The notes beneath the pieces are model-generated. The model ran no database searches and was not told where the DNA came from. It worked only from the letters and a program-made list of their open reading frames with translations. This document shows positions 48,015-57,200 of a stretch of 64,000 nucleotides of DNA, in pieces. The stretch is from Noviherbaspirillum suwonense (GTDB lineage Bacteria; Pseudomonadota; Gammaproteobacteria; Burkholderiales; Burkholderiaceae_D): the NCBI RefSeq assembly GCF_900182955.1, contig NZ_FXUL01000013.1, forward strand, positions 62,001-126,000, in the 5' to 3' direction. The position numbers and the translations under genes were made by a program. Numbering within the stretch: the stretch's first letter is position 1; each line of letters starts with the position of its first letter.

Positions 48015-48521
48015 CCGGCGCCTTACCTTGTCGAGCAGCCTGGTGGTCGAGCGGTCGTGCCTGAAATCGATCGCCACCGCCTGCCCGCCATATGCCAGCA
48101 CCGCCTGGCCTTCGGGTATCGCCTTCATGTCGTAGTCGCCGCCCTTGACGTAGATGTCCGGGCGCGCCAGCAGCACGCTTTCCAGTGCGGTGTCTTCCTC
48201 GAACGGCGCGACCAGCGCCACCGATTCCAGCGCGGCCAGCACGGCCATCCGGTCTTCGCAGTCGTTGATCGGGCGGTCGTCTCCCTTGCCCAGCCGCTTC
48301 ACCGACGCATTCGTATTGACCATCACCACCAGCGACGCGCCCAGCTGCCTGGCCTGTGCCAGATAGGTGACATGGCCGCGGTGCAATATATCGAACGCGC
48401 CATTGGTCAGCACCACCGGCCGCGGCAGCGCCGCGACCCGCGCGGCCAGGTCGTCCCGGCCGCACAGCTTGCGCTCGAATTCGGGGCCGGCGGAAACAGC
48501 CGGCCCGGGCTGGGCGGACAT
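48012..48521 (-). CDS. hldE: D-glycero-beta-D-manno-heptose 1-phosphate adenylyltransferase
   Basis: This is the nucleotidyltransferase half of the bifunctional HldE (often called RfaE2). It makes ADP-heptose for the lipopolysaccharide inner core. The 169-aa product has VVLTNGAFDILHRGHVTYLA, with the HxGH nucleotidyltransferase motif, then VMVNTNASVKRLGKGDDRPI, PDIYVKGGDYDMKAIPEGQ and a terminal RSTTRLLDKVRRR. The kinase half is absent, as in other betaproteobacteria with split genes. Its ATG overlaps the stop of the ferritin-like gene by one base (TGATG). Confidence 0.93.
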   Translation of the reverse strand: MSAQPGPAVSAGPEFERKLCGRDDLAARVAALPRPVVLTNGAFDILHRGHVTYLAQARQLGASLVVMVNTNASVKRLGKGDDRPINDCEDRMAVLAALESVALVAPFEEDTALESVLLARPDIYVKGGDYDMKAIPEGQAVLAYGGQAVAIDFRHDRSTTRLLDKVRRR

Positions 48522-49378
48522 CAGACGCCCTGCGGCGCCGGGGCAACCGCCAGGCGGTTCACCACTTCCTTGCGATAGCGGTTCAGTTCCTGGACCGTGG
48601 CAAATGTCCGGTCGAACAGCAGCGAGACATTGTGCAGGATGCGGTCCACCACCTTCTTTTCCCAGCCGGTGTCGAAACGGATCTGGTTGTCCAGCCACGC
48701 TTCCAGCCACTCCGGGTCCGGCAGGCGGCTCTGGACGGTGTCGTTGGGGAACAGCGCCTGGTTGACGTGCAGGTTGGTCGGATGCAGCGGCTTTTCGGTG
48801 CGGCGCGCCGACGCCATCAGCACGCCGATCTTGGCGAACGCGGCACGGGCGCTATCGCCCTGCTCGGTCAGCGCCTTCTTCATGTAACGCAGGTAGGCGC
48901 CGCCATGGCGGGCTTCGTCCTGGCTGATGATCTTGTAGATATTCTTGATCACCGGCTCGGTGTGCCAGTCGGATGCGCACCGATACCAGTGGTTGAGGCG
49001 AATTTCGCCGCAGAAGTGCATCATCAGCGTTTCCAGCGGCGGCGCCGGGTCGAACTCGAAGCGCACGTTGTGCAACTCTTCCTCGGTCGGCACCAGTTCC
49101 GGGCGAAAACGGCGCAGGTACTCCATCAGCACCAGCGAATGCTTCTGTTCCTCAAAAAACCAGACCGACATGAATGCGCAAAAGTCGCTGTCGCCACGGT
49201 TGTCACGCAAGAACATTTCTGTCGCAGGCAGAGCGGACCATTCGGTGATCGCATTCATCTTGATGGTTTGAGCCTGCTCGTCCGTCAGCTTGCTACCGTC
49301 GAATTGATCCCACGGAATGTCCTTATCCATGCTCCAGCGAACTTGCTCGAGCGATTTAAACAGTTCTGGGTACAACAT
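48521..49378 (-). CDS. Ferritin-like diiron protein of the acyl-ACP desaturase superfamily
   Basis: The 285-aa mostly helical protein has a diiron ligand pattern. The first EExxH-type group is in VWFFEEQKHSLVLMEYLRRF (about residue 78). The second is DEARHGGAYLRYMKKAL (about residue 155), preceded by Glu in MMHFCGEIRLNHWYR. It resembles proteins annotated as ferritin-like or type 2 fatty-acid desaturase-like. The reaction is unknown. It is coupled to hldE downstream. The 250-bp region upstream is shared with divergent gpx-like. Confidence 0.8.
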   Translation of the reverse strand: MLYPELFKSLEQVRWSMDKDIPWDQFDGSKLTDEQAQTIKMNAITEWSALPATEMFLRDNRGDSDFCAFMSVWFFEEQKHSLVLMEYLRRFRPELVPTEEELHNVRFEFDPAPPLETLMMHFCGEIRLNHWYRCASDWHTEPVIKNIYKIISQDEARHGGAYLRYMKKALTEQGDSARAAFAKIGVLMASARRTEKPLHPTNLHVNQALFPNDTVQSRLPDPEWLEAWLDNQIRFDTGWEKKVVDRILHNVSLLFDRTFATVQELNRYRKEVVNRLAVAPAPQGV

Positions 49379-49629
49379 TAGGCGCCTTAGTAGGTTGAGT
49401 TAAGCCTTTGATTCTACCAATAAAACCCGCCCGAACGCACCCTAGCCTCATTATTCGTAGCATTTGCGCAAGCGCCTTTGCAAAAGTGTCAAGCGATGTT
49501 TGAATTTCCGAAGGTTTGTTCGACTGTATTGCGGGACGGCGAATGCTGCCGCCAACTGCGTCAATGCCGGATCCCGTTTACCATGCAATATCTACCGGAC
49601 AATACCTGTCCACCATCGAGGAGACCGCC

Positions 49630-50229
49630 ATGCGCCGGCATTTTCTGTCCAGCCTGCTGTTCCTGAATTGCGCCGCCATTTGCGCGGGCGCCGCGGCACA
49701 GGCCGCACCGCAGGCAGCACCACAGGCCGCTGCAGCGCCGGCTTCCGCCTGCCCGGCCCTGCTGAACCAGCAGTTCAAGCGCCTGCAGGACGATGCGCCG
49801 CAGAACCTGTGCCAGTACGCCGGCAAGGTGGCGCTGGTGGTCAATACCGCCAGTTATTGCGGTTACACCAGCCAATACGAGGGGCTGGAGGCCCTGTATG
49901 CGAAGTACCGCGAGCGCGGCCTGGTCGTGCTGGGCTTTCCGTCGAATGACTTCGGCGGCCAGGAGCCGGGCGGCAGCAAGCAGATTGCCGAACTCTGCTT
50001 CAATACCTACGGCGTGAAATTTCCGATGTTTGCGAAGTCGGTCGTGACCGGGAAGAATGCGAACCCGCTGCATGCGCAGCTGGCCAGCGCCAGCGGGCAG
50101 GCGCCGGAATGGAATTTCCACAAGTACCTGGTGGGAAGGGATGGGAAGCTGGTCGCCAGCTTCCCGAGCCGCGTTACGCCGCTGGACGGAAAGCTGGTGG
50201 CGGCGGTCGAGAAAGCGCTCGCGCGCTGA
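49630..50229 (+). CDS. Exported glutathione peroxidase-family protein (Cys type)
   Basis: The 199-aa thiol peroxidase has a signal peptide (MRRHFLSSLLFLNCAAICAG...AQA) and an Ala/Pro/Gln-rich spacer. The GPx fold contains the catalytic Cys77 in VVNTASYCGYTSQYEGLEAL, VLGFPSNDFGGQEPGG with the Gln of the catalytic tetrad, and PEWNFHKYLVGRDGKLVASF with the Trp-Asn-Phe motif. Cys replaces selenocysteine, as in most bacterial enzymes. The export signal is less usual and suggests periplasmic peroxide or lipid-peroxide removal. Confidence 0.9.
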   Translation: MRRHFLSSLLFLNCAAICAGAAAQAAPQAAPQAAAAPASACPALLNQQFKRLQDDAPQNLCQYAGKVALVVNTASYCGYTSQYEGLEALYAKYRERGLVVLGFPSNDFGGQEPGGSKQIAELCFNTYGVKFPMFAKSVVTGKNANPLHAQLASASGQAPEWNFHKYLVGRDGKLVASFPSRVTPLDGKLVAAVEKALAR

Positions 50230-50246
50230 GCCGGACCGGCGGTTTC

Positions 50247-50271
50247 CACGGCGCGCATTGCACGCGCCGTG
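50247..50271. terminator. Hairpin between convergent glutathione peroxidase and pstS genes
   Basis: CACGGCGCG-CATTGCA-CGCGCCGTG is a perfect 9-bp stem, 17 bp after one stop and 26 bp before the other. It is a good candidate for a shared terminator, though it lacks a T-run. Confidence 0.45.
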
Positions 50272-50297
50272 CGCCGGTCAGGCCGGTGCAGGCTGCC

Positions 50298-51338
50298 TTA
50301 CCAGACTGCCTTGCCCGATGCGTCCTTGACTTCGCCTTTCCACAGCTCGGCGACCTGCTTGACCACGGCCGGCGGCATCGCGACGTAATCCAGTTCGGTC
50401 GCCATTGCGCCGCCTTCCTTGTATGCCCAGTCGAAGAACTTCAGGACTTCGCGGCCCTTGGCCGAGTCGGCCTGGCTGCGGTGCATCAGGATGAAGGAAG
50501 CGCCGGTGATCGGCCATGAATTCTTGCCTGCCTGGTCGGTCAGCACCACGGCCATGCCCGGGGTCTTGTTCCAGTCGGCGCCGGCGGCGGCGGCCTTGAA
50601 GGTCTCGTCATCGGGCTGCACGAACTCGCCGTCGCGGTTCTTCAGCTGCGCATGGGCGATCTTGTTTTTCTTGGCATACGCATATTCGACATAGCCGATC
50701 GCGCCTTTCATCCGCTGCACGTTGGCGGCCACGCCTTCGTTGCCCTTGCCGCCCACGCCCACCGGCCACTTGACCGCGGTGCCGGCGCCGACGGTGCTCT
50801 TGAAGTTCGGGTTGGTCTTGGACAGGTAATCGGTCCACAGGAACGAGGTGCCGGAGCCGTCCGCGCGGTGGACCACGGTGATCTCGGTGTCAGGCAGCTT
50901 CACGCCGGGGTTCAGCGCGACGATCTCGGGCGCATTCCACTTGACGATCTTGCCGAGATAGATGTCGGCCAGCACCGGGCCGGTCAGCTTCAGCTGGCCG
51001 GGTGCGATGCCTTCGAGGTTCACCACCGGCACCACGCCGCCCATGATGGCGGGGAATTGCAGCAGGCCTTCCTTGCTCAGTTCGTCCGCCGCCAGCGGCA
51101 TGTCGGACGCGCCGAAGTCCACGGTCCTGGCCTTGATCTGCTTGATGCCGCCGCCGGAGCCGATGGACTGGTAATTCAGGCCCGTGCCGGTCGCCTTCTT
51201 GTAGGCTTCCGCCCATTTCGCATAGATCGGATACGGGAAGGTGGCGCCGGCGCCGGTCAGGTCGGCGGCATGCGCAGCGCTGATGAAGGCCAGTGCGCCG
51301 ACGGCGACTGCAACGGATTTCTTGATTGCTGTAATCAT
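50298..51338 (-). CDS. pstS: Phosphate ABC transporter substrate-binding protein PstS
   Basis: PstS is the periplasmic phosphate-binding protein. The 346-aa product starts at MITAIKKSVAVAVGALAFIS, with a signal peptide cut near SAAHA (residue 23). Phosphate-site segments are GAGATFPYPIYAKW, GSGGGIKQIKARTVDFGASD and VHRADGSGTSFLWTDYLS. pstCAB and phoU are not adjacent; the gene ends against the convergent peroxidase gene, so the permease must lie elsewhere. It is divergent from the CYTH-CHAD gene, a polyphosphate-linked family, with 176 bp between them. Confidence 0.95.
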   Translation of the reverse strand: MITAIKKSVAVAVGALAFISAAHAADLTGAGATFPYPIYAKWAEAYKKATGTGLNYQSIGSGGGIKQIKARTVDFGASDMPLAADELSKEGLLQFPAIMGGVVPVVNLEGIAPGQLKLTGPVLADIYLGKIVKWNAPEIVALNPGVKLPDTEITVVHRADGSGTSFLWTDYLSKTNPNFKSTVGAGTAVKWPVGVGGKGNEGVAANVQRMKGAIGYVEYAYAKKNKIAHAQLKNRDGEFVQPDDETFKAAAAGADWNKTPGMAVVLTDQAGKNSWPITGASFILMHRSQADSAKGREVLKFFDWAYKEGGAMATELDYVAMPPAVVKQVAELWKGEVKDASGKAVW

Positions 51339-51514
51339 TTGGATTCCCTGGATGGTGACAGTACGAGACAGCCGGCACTGTAGCGAAGCTCTGTGACAGC
51401 CGTATGACATGGAGCGGATGATGCATTTGCCGCTGGCCGGCCGCCTTGACCCACCCCAACAGGCGCTGGCGCCATCTGGCTATACTGGCCGTTTCCCCCT
51501 GCCGCGCCCATACG

Positions 51515-53047
51515 ATGGAAATCGAACTGAAACTGCTGATCGACCCTGCACACGCCGAGGCGCTGCGCAACCATGAACTCCTGAAGAAATATGCCGCCGG
51601 CGCACCGGTGCGCCACCAGATGACGACGACCTATTTCGATACCCCCGACCTGTATTTCAGCCGGCGCCGTGCGGCGCTGCGGGTCAGGCAGGACGGAGAT
51701 GGCTGGGTGCAGACATTGAAGGACGGCAACCAGGTGCAGGGCGGGCTGCACAGCCGCAACGAATGGGAAGCGGAAGTCGATGAAGGGGTGCCCGACCTGG
51801 CGGCGATGCGCGAACTGGCGGGCGCGGCTTCGCCGTGGTTCGAGCGGCTGGCCGACGAGGCGCTGCAGCAGCAGATCGCGCCGGTGTTTTCCAGCCGCAT
51901 CGACCGCACCGCGTGGATGCTGCAATTTCCCGACGGCCAGCGGGCCGAACTGGTGCTGGACCAGGGCGAGCTGCAGCGCGGCGCGGTGCGCGAGCCGATC
52001 AGCGAGATCGAGCTGGAACTGAAATCGGGCGACGCCGCGCCGCTGTTCGACTTCGCGCTGGGCCTGCAGCAGGACATCCCGCTGCGCCTGGGCAATGCGA
52101 GCAAGAGCGCGCGCGGCTACGCGATGATGCACCCGGCGCCGCCGCCGCTGTGCAGGGCGGAGCCGGTGCAGCTGAAGCGGGCGATGCGCGCCGAGGATGC
52201 GCTGAAAGCCATTGCCGACAATTGCATCGCGCAGATCCAGGGCAACGAGGCCGGGGTCAGGCAGGGCGGCGACCCGGAACACCTGCACCAGATGCGCGTC
52301 GGGTTGCGGCGGCTGCGCTCGCTGTTCAAGATGTTCGAGGATGTCGCGCCGTTGCCAGACGGCATGGACCAGGAACTGCGCTGGCTGGGCGACGAACTGG
52401 GCGCCGCGCGCGACTGGGAAGTGCTGGCGGAAGACACGCTGTCGCAGCTGATGCACGCGTATCCCGACGAGTCCGTGCTGCTGCCGCTGCAGCAGGCGGC
52501 GCTGGGCGAGGCCCGGGCCAGGCGCGCGAAGGCCGGCCAGGCGCTGGACTCGGTGCGCTATGCCCGGCTGATGCTGCGCCTGATCGCCTGGCTGCACGGC
52601 GCGCGCTGGCGGCAGGACGCGGCGCCCGAACAGCAGCAGGCGCTGGCCGCGCCGGTGAAAAACTTTGCCCGGCAGGTGCTGAAAGCCGGCAAGCGGCGGC
52701 TCGCGCGGCGCGCCCGCAAGCTGGCCGCGGCTGATGCGCCGGCGCGCCACAGGCTGCGCATCGCCGCCAAGCGCATGCGCTACGCGACCGAGTTCTTTGC
52801 CTCGCTCTATCCGGCGCGCGAGGTCCGGCCCTTCGTCCGCGCGCTGAGTTCGCTGCAGGACACGCTGGGCCAGCTGAACGATGCCGCGGTCACCCGCAAG
52901 TCGCTGCGCGAACTGGCGCTGCAGCAGCCTGCGCAGGGGCTGGCCGCCGGCTTCGTCATCGGCGTGCAGGCGGAGCGGGAGCCGCGGGCGCTGGAGAAAA
53001 TGTGCCGCCGCTGGAAGGCATTGCGCCGGATGCCGCAGCCGGCCTGA
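51515..53047 (+). CDS. CYTH-CHAD domain inorganic triphosphatase
   Basis: The 510-aa protein has an N-terminal CYTH domain (1-~205) with the ExExK motif in MEIELKLLID, TTYFDTPDLYFSRRRAALRV and RTAWMLQFPDGQRAELVLD. A CHAD domain (about 225-505) has conserved histidines in HLHQMRVGLRRLRSLFKMFE and RHRLRIAAKRMRYATEFFAS. E. coli YgiF of this layout hydrolyses inorganic triphosphate, and CHAD binds polyphosphate. Divergence from pstS is consistent with phosphate metabolism. Confidence 0.93.
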   Translation: MEIELKLLIDPAHAEALRNHELLKKYAAGAPVRHQMTTTYFDTPDLYFSRRRAALRVRQDGDGWVQTLKDGNQVQGGLHSRNEWEAEVDEGVPDLAAMRELAGAASPWFERLADEALQQQIAPVFSSRIDRTAWMLQFPDGQRAELVLDQGELQRGAVREPISEIELELKSGDAAPLFDFALGLQQDIPLRLGNASKSARGYAMMHPAPPPLCRAEPVQLKRAMRAEDALKAIADNCIAQIQGNEAGVRQGGDPEHLHQMRVGLRRLRSLFKMFEDVAPLPDGMDQELRWLGDELGAARDWEVLAEDTLSQLMHAYPDESVLLPLQQAALGEARARRAKAGQALDSVRYARLMLRLIAWLHGARWRQDAAPEQQQALAAPVKNFARQVLKAGKRRLARRARKLAAADAPARHRLRIAAKRMRYATEFFASLYPAREVRPFVRALSSLQDTLGQLNDAAVTRKSLRELALQQPAQGLAAGFVIGVQAEREPRALEKMCRRWKALRRMPQPA

Positions 53048-53131
53048 TGTCATGACGCGGTCATCCGCGCATGTTGCGATCCTGGCAGCGCGTGAACCCA
53101 GGAGGCCGCGTTGCCCGCCCTGGGCGCAGCA

Positions 53132-53148
53132 TGTATATTGTTTATACA
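53132..53148. promoter_or_regulatory. Inverted repeat TGTATA-N5-TATACA upstream of the 53171 gene
   Basis: A perfect 6-bp inverted repeat, with an overlapping ATTGT-N4-ACAAT (53137-53150), lies 23 bp before the start codon and just upstream of the AAAGGAG ribosome site. It is A/T-rich against a GC-rich background. It could be an operator overlapping the promoter -10 region. Confidence 0.45.
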
Positions 53149-53170
53149 ATTAATTCAAAGGAGTGTGGCC

Positions 53171-53599
53171 ATGGCCAGGACAGTTACCACGGGACCGACC
53201 GTCGCAGCAAAGAAACCCGCCGCGCCGCGGCAGAAGAAAGTCCTCGCGGCGCTGTCGCCGACCGTGGCGTCGCCCGAGGTCATGCTGCCGGTCGTCGCGC
53301 TCGATCAGGTCGAGGCGGCGATGCACCCGGCCGAGCCGGCGGAAAAGAAAAAGGACAAGCACAAGGACAAGGACCGGGCCGGCAAGCCGAAGCTGGTGCG
53401 CGACAGCTTCACGATGCCCGAGGCGGAATACGCGGCGCTGGGCGAGATGAAGAAAGCCTGCATCAAGGCCGGCAAGCCGGTCAAGAAAAGCGAACTGCTG
53501 CGCGTCGCGGTGTCCTTGCTGCGCAAGATGGACATGCCCGAACTGCAACAGGCGCTGGACGGGCTGACGCCGGTCAAGGCCGGCCGGCCAAGGAAATAG
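53171..53599 (+). CDS. Small basic protein, possible RHH-type DNA-binding C-terminus
   Basis: I do not recognise a characterised family. The 142-aa protein has an Ala/Pro/Lys-rich N-terminus, a Lys/Asp-rich linker (KKKDKHKDKDRAGK, about 58-71), and a C-terminal part. That part has a strand-like segment, KLVRDSFTMPEAEYAALGEM, then helices KKACIKAGKPVKKSELLRVA and VSLLRKMDMPELQQALDGL. The KSELLRxAVxLL pattern resembles ribbon-helix-helix or Arc-like proteins. It follows a strong AAGGAG ribosome site and an inverted repeat that it might bind. It is chromatin- or regulator-like by inference only. Confidence 0.75.
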   Translation: MARTVTTGPTVAAKKPAAPRQKKVLAALSPTVASPEVMLPVVALDQVEAAMHPAEPAEKKKDKHKDKDRAGKPKLVRDSFTMPEAEYAALGEMKKACIKAGKPVKKSELLRVAVSLLRKMDMPELQQALDGLTPVKAGRPRK

Positions 53600-53783
53600 G
53601 ACGCGGCGGCGGGCCGCCGCTATTCACCGCGATTCACCGCCGGTCGGCACGGCCGGCATCCGCAGGAAGCCATGCGCGGCGCTGCGTCATCCCTTCGGCG
53701 GATCGCAGCGCCGTCATCGCCGCGCGGCGGCGCGAGAGTGCGGTGACCGCCGCCCGCCGCACCCTTCCCTTCGCTCCCATCCT

Positions 53784-56700
53784 TTACATTACCGACGACG
53801 CATCCTGCGCCGTGGCGGCGCGCAGCTTTTCCATGCTGTACGGTTTGCGGATGACGACGGCGCCGTCGTCGTCGCCAGCCATCGGCCCCGCATCGCGCAC
53901 CAGCACCAGCCGCGCGTTGCCCTGCTCGGCCAGGCGCTGCGCCTGGCCGCGGTCCGCCGTATCTTCCGCCACCAGCAGGAACTCGTACCGTTCCGCGGCG
54001 AGCGCCTGTTCCGCCTCCGCCAGGCTGGCGACGCCGCGCGCCGCATGGCCCAGCACCGACAGCATCTCGCAGGCGATCTGGCGCGAATCTTCCTGGCTTT
54101 CGACGACCAGCACCCGCGCCGGACCGCCGTCCGGCGGCGGCTGCCGCCCCGCGGCTTCCAGCGCTTCGCGGACCTTCAGCGCGAGCTGCTCGCGCCGGTA
54201 CGGCTTCTTCAGCAGCAGCGCCTCGCGGCCCGCGCCGGCATGCAGCACCGCGTCGCGGGTGTAGCCGGAGGTGTACAGGACCGCGAGTCCCGGCCGCAGC
54301 GCCAGCGCTTCGCGCACCATGTCGGGCGCCCGCAGCGCGCCCGGCATGACGACATCGGTAAACAGCAGGTCGGCCGGCACGCCGGTCTGCAGCAGCTGCA
54401 GCGCCTGCCCGGCGTCGCCGGCGCTGCGGACCCGGTAGCCCAGCCCCTCCAGCATTGCGCAGACGCTGGCCCGCACCGATTCGTCGTCTTCCACCACCAG
54501 GATGTCTTCCGTGCCGCCGCTCGCGGTCCGGCTGGCCGGCGTGGCCAGGCCGGCTTCCGGCAGGTCGACGCGCGGCAGGAAGATGCGCACCGTGGTGCCC
54601 TCGCCCGGCGCGCTGCCGATGTCGATATGGCCGCCGCTCTGGGCGATGAAGCCGTAGGCCATCGACAGGCCGAGGCCGGTGCCGACGCCTTCGGCCTTGG
54701 TCGTGAAGAAGGGTTCGAACGCGCGTTCGCGGACTTCCGGCGTCATGCCGGCGCCGCTGTCGCGCAGGGTCAGCAGCACATATTCCCCGGCCGGCAGATC
54801 GGGCCGCGGACGCTCGCCGCCGGCGGCCAGGCTGGCGTTGTCCAGCGCGATGTCCAGGCTGCCCGCGCCGTCCATCGCGTCGCGCGCATTGATGACCAGG
54901 TTGAGGATGACGTTTTGCAGCTGGTCGCGATCGACCAGCGTGTTCCACAGCGGGTCTGCCACGGTCACCGACAGGCTGACCGACTCGCCGAGCGCGCCAT
55001 GCAGCAGGTCCTGCATGCCGTTGACCAGCCGGCCCAGGTTGACGACCACCGGCTGCAGCGGCTGGCGCCGGGCGAAGGCCAGCAGCCGCGACGACAGCCG
55101 GGCGCCGCGGTCCACCGCGTCCAGCGCCCGTTGCAGCTGTTTCTGCAGCAGGCTGCCGGGACCGGCGTCGCGCTGGATCAGCTGCAGGTAGCCGCTGATG
55201 ATCTGCAGCACGTTGTTGAAGTCGTGGGCGATGCCGCCGGTCAGCTTGCCGACCGCCTCCAGCTTTTGCGCATGATGCAGCGCCGCCCGGGTTTCCTCCA
55301 GCGAGCGCTCGTGCGCGGCCCGCATTTCCTCGGCGCGGCGGCGGTCGCTGATGTCGCGCACCGATGCGGCGGCCGCATAGCCGCCTTCGTGCGGGACGGC
55401 CGCCAGCGCGATCTCCACCGGGATTTCCTGGCCGTCGCGGTGCAGCGCGGTGATTTCCCGCCGGCCCACGAAGTCGCTGCCGCCGCTTTGCACGAAGCTG
55501 GCGAAGCTGGCCAGATAGGCGGCGCGGCCCGCCGGCGGGATCACCAGTCCGGCCAGGCTCTGGCCGATCGCCTGCTGCGCCGACCAGCCGAACGTGCGTT
55601 CGGCCTGGGTGTTCCAGTCGGTGATGCGCTCGTCCGGCCCGACCGCGATGAACGCGTCATGCGAGTTTTCCAGGATCACGCGGATGCGGCGCTGCTCGGC
55701 GGCGATCCGGCTGTAGGACGCGCGCAGCGCTTCCTCGTTTTCCTTCAGCCTGCTGATGTCGGTATGGGTGCCGATGGTGCGCATCGGCCGGCCGCCGGCG
55801 TCGCGGCTGACGATGGCGCCGCGGGTCAGTATCCATTTCCAGCTGCCGTCGCGGCAGCGCAGCCGCATTTCCCAGGAGTAGGCGGACGTGCGGCCGGCGA
55901 TGTAATCGGCCAGCGCCTGCTCCGCTCCCTGCCTGTCGTCCGGGTGGATCAGGTCGCCCCAGGTGGCGGGCGTGACGCTCAGTTCGGATTCGGCATACCC
56001 CAGCATTTCCTTCCAGCGGCGCGACAGCACGATTTCGCCGGTATGGTTGTTCCAGTCCCAGACGCCGTCGCCCGCGCCTTCGAGCGCGTACTGCCAGCGC
56101 AGCTGGCTGGCGCGCAGCGCCCGCGTCATGCTGCCGGCCAGCGCCAGCGCGCGGCTGCGGCCGCTGGCGAGCAGCCAGACCAGCGTGGCCAGCAGCAGGC
56201 TGATGCCGGCGCCGGCGCCGGCGATGAAGAGCGGCTTCGAATGGTCGAAGCGCGCCTCGAAGGCGGGCGTGGACGCGATCGACAGCGTCCACTCGCGGTC
56301 GGCGATGCGGAAGCGGCGGGTGGCGTCCAGCATCGCCTGGCCCGGCAGGGTGTCGTCATTGCCCGAATCGTACAGCTGCCCGTCCTCGCTCTTGGCCGCG
56401 CCGTCGAAGATCCGCAGCCGCAGGTCTTCGGCGCGCTCGCCCAGCAGGCCGCGCATCAGGTCGTTCATCCGGAACGGCGCGCCGACCCAGGCCACCAGGC
56501 TGGCGCGCCGCTCGCTGATCGTGGACACCGGCATGCCGCGGCCGTAGACGGGCAGGTAGACGATGACGCCGTTCTGCACGTGCGGCTCCTGCTCCTGGAC
56601 CAGCCGCAGCTTGCCCGACAGCGCCGCCAGGCCGCTGTCGCGCGCCTGCTCCATCGCGGCGCGCCGCACCGGCTCGGTCAGCATGTCATAGCCGAGCGCC

Positions 56701-57200
56701 CGCAGGTTCATCTGGTTGGCCGGCTCGATCTGCACGATGGCCGAATAGAAAGGGCGCTCGCCCTCGGGCCGCACCTTGAATTCCGGATAGCCTTCGGCGC
56801 GCACCGCGGCCACCCGCGCGTCGAGCCGGGCCGGCGGCACCAGTTCGGCGATCGCGATGCCCTGGATGCCCGGAAAGCTTTCGGCCAGCCGCAGCGTGGC
56901 GACATAGCCGGCGAAGTCGCCGCGGTCGACGCCGGTGCTGCCGCGCATGAAGCCCTGGGCGCCGCGCATCACCTGTTCATAGGTCGCCATCCGCTGCTGC
57001 AGCAGGTTGGTGATGCGCCGCACCTGGTAATCGAAGTCGCGCTGGATCTCCTGGCTGGAGACCAGCCGCGCCTCGCGCCAGGCCGCGATCGTCATGGCCA
57101 GGCCCAGCACCAGCACGATCAGCGGCAGCAGCCACGTCAGCCGCGACGTGCGCGGCGCCTTCCGTTCCAGGCTCGCTTCCATCAGTTGGGATTCCGGCAT
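53784..57200 (-). CDS. Hybrid histidine kinase with CHASE sensor, PAS domains and two receivers (second degenerate)
   Basis: The 1138-aa inner-membrane kinase has a first membrane segment at about residues 21-40. A periplasmic CHASE-type domain (about 85-270) contains GIQGIAIAELVPPARLDARV. The second membrane segment is at about 328-347. Two PAS domains follow (about 375-490 and 505-620). HisKA has its H-box in [20 protein letters not shown] (about 653), and HATPase has NLVINARDAMDG, DSGAGMTPEVR and [11 protein letters not shown]. Receiver 1 (about 890-1005) has [21 protein letters not shown] and LLLKKPYRR. Receiver 2 (about 1025-1135) reads LVVESQEDSRQ and YEFLLVAEDTAD, so the phosphoacceptor Asp appears to be lost, although the Lys in IRKPYS remains. 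It starts inside the stop of the exonuclease gene (TGATG). Confidence 0.92.
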   Translation of the reverse strand: MPESQLMEASLERKAPRTSRLTWLLPLIVLVLGLAMTIAAWREARLVSSQEIQRDFDYQVRRITNLLQQRMATYEQVMRGAQGFMRGSTGVDRGDFAGYVATLRLAESFPGIQGIAIAELVPPARLDARVAAVRAEGYPEFKVRPEGERPFYSAIVQIEPANQMNLRALGYDMLTEPVRRAAMEQARDSGLAALSGKLRLVQEQEPHVQNGVIVYLPVYGRGMPVSTISERRASLVAWVGAPFRMNDLMRGLLGERAEDLRLRIFDGAAKSEDGQLYDSGNDDTLPGQAMLDATRRFRIADREWTLSIASTPAFEARFDHSKPLFIAGAGAGISLLLATLVWLLASGRSRALALAGSMTRALRASQLRWQYALEGAGDGVWDWNNHTGEIVLSRRWKEMLGYAESELSVTPATWGDLIHPDDRQGAEQALADYIAGRTSAYSWEMRLRCRDGSWKWILTRGAIVSRDAGGRPMRTIGTHTDISRLKENEEALRASYSRIAAEQRRIRVILENSHDAFIAVGPDERITDWNTQAERTFGWSAQQAIGQSLAGLVIPPAGRAAYLASFASFVQSGGSDFVGRREITALHRDGQEIPVEIALAAVPHEGGYAAAASVRDISDRRRAEEMRAAHERSLEETRAALHHAQKLEAVGKLTGGIAHDFNNVLQIISGYLQLIQRDAGPGSLLQKQLQRALDAVDRGARLSSRLLAFARRQPLQPVVVNLGRLVNGMQDLLHGALGESVSLSVTVADPLWNTLVDRDQLQNVILNLVINARDAMDGAGSLDIALDNASLAAGGERPRPDLPAGEYVLLTLRDSGAGMTPEVRERAFEPFFTTKAEGVGTGLGLSMAYGFIAQSGGHIDIGSAPGEGTTVRIFLPRVDLPEAGLATPASRTASGGTEDILVVEDDESVRASVCAMLEGLGYRVRSAGDAGQALQLLQTGVPADLLFTDVVMPGALRAPDMVREALALRPGLAVLYTSGYTRDAVLHAGAGREALLLKKPYRREQLALKVREALEAAGRQPPPDGGPARVLVVESQEDSRQIACEMLSVLGHAARGVASLAEAEQALAAERYEFLLVAEDTADRGQAQRLAEQGNARLVLVRDAGPMAGDDDGAVVIRKPYSMEKLRAATAQDASSVM

